DNA of 15,223 bases from Bolinopsis microptera (taxonomy: Eukaryota > Ctenophora > Tentaculata > Lobata > Bolinopsidae): contig NC_087073.1 of NCBI RefSeq assembly GCF_026151205.1, positions 23,012,987-23,028,209 of the forward strand, written 5' to 3'. This document shows positions 14,932 to 15,223 of the stretch, piece by piece (position 1 is the stretch's first letter; the number at the start of each line of letters is the position of its first letter). The position numbers and the translations under genes were made by a program. The notes below the pieces were generated by a model. That model saw nothing but the letters and a program-made list of their open reading frames with translations, was not told the DNA's origin and did no database searches.

Positions 14932-15223
14932 TTTATACAGCATGTTGGGGGGGCTGTGTTTCATTTGATTAATACAGCATGTTGGGGGGGGGGGGGGGGG
15001 GGGCTGTGTTTCATTTGATTTATACAACATGTTGGGGGGCCGGGGGGGCTGTGTTTCATTTAATTTATACAGCATGTTGGGGGGGGGGGGGGGGGCTGTG
15101 TTTCATTTAATTTATACAGCATGTTGGGGGGGGGGGGGGGGCAGTGTTTCATTTGATTTATACAACATGTTGGGGGGCCGGGGGGCTGTGTTCATTTAAT
15201 TTATACAGCATGTTGGGGGGGGG
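14932..15223. repeat. Poly-G minisatellite, right block, running off the window
   Basis: About six units with consensus CTGTGTTTCATTTAATTTAT, ACAGCATGTT and a G-run of variable length. Some units have (G)nCC(G)n instead of pure G, with ACAACATG rather than ACAGCATG, and these alternate with the pure-G type, so higher-order repetition is likely. The array reaches the end of the window. Confidence 0.9.

Overview
The window looks like AT-rich, repeat-laden nuclear DNA from an arthropod, most likely an insect. The evidence is coding exons with GT-AG borders, one intron of about 96 bp, a Jockey-type LINE fragment, hAT and Tc1/mariner-like non-autonomous elements, and a DUF4817-like helix-turn-helix protein of the kind common in insect transposases. 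A hemipteran such as a planthopper is only a guess. No bacterial-style gene organisation is present, and most long open frames are accidental.

Left part (1-3108): a tandem duplication with a period of 1969 bp, whose two 1139-bp copies differ at only three positions. It contains long inverted arms and older, diverged copies of the same sub-repeat. Then 3271-5163 holds minus-strand coding material. One piece is a probable two-exon gene for a DNA-binding protein resembling the N-terminal half of a Tc1/mariner-like transposase. The other is a single exon that reads as deoxyribose-phosphate aldolase (DERA). Two diverged copies of intronic DNA flank the DERA exon, and one of them carries a 297-bp hAT-like MITE with a natural empty site in the other copy. 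A gene-poor stretch follows (5164-6340), then CpG-rich DNA with E-box, CCAAT and CRE-like motifs (6340-6700) and foldback repeats (6926-7768). A decayed minus-strand ORF of unknown origin lies at 8287-9326.

Right part (9584 to the end): a plus-strand gene recognisable as SMIM14. Exon 1 (9584-9661), exon 2 (13206-13251) and exon 3 (14009-14105) join in frame with good splice sites, and any last exon lies beyond the window. Intron 1 (3.5 kb) is an old tandem duplication. One half took a 1034-bp hAT-like insertion carrying a broken LINE reverse transcriptase; the other took a 766-bp mariner-like MITE. Intron 2 ends in the most striking structure of the window: a 59-bp repeat in eight copies, each containing the 3' splice site plus the first 35 coding bases of exon 3. 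This gives eight identical acceptors, of which only the last keeps the reading frame open. Downstream is a poly-G minisatellite interrupted by a 723-bp insertion with a 13-bp direct repeat at its edges. The insertion contains a tRNA-like sequence and a perfect 217-bp inverted repeat.

All calls come from reading the sequence by eye; no database search or alignment program was run.
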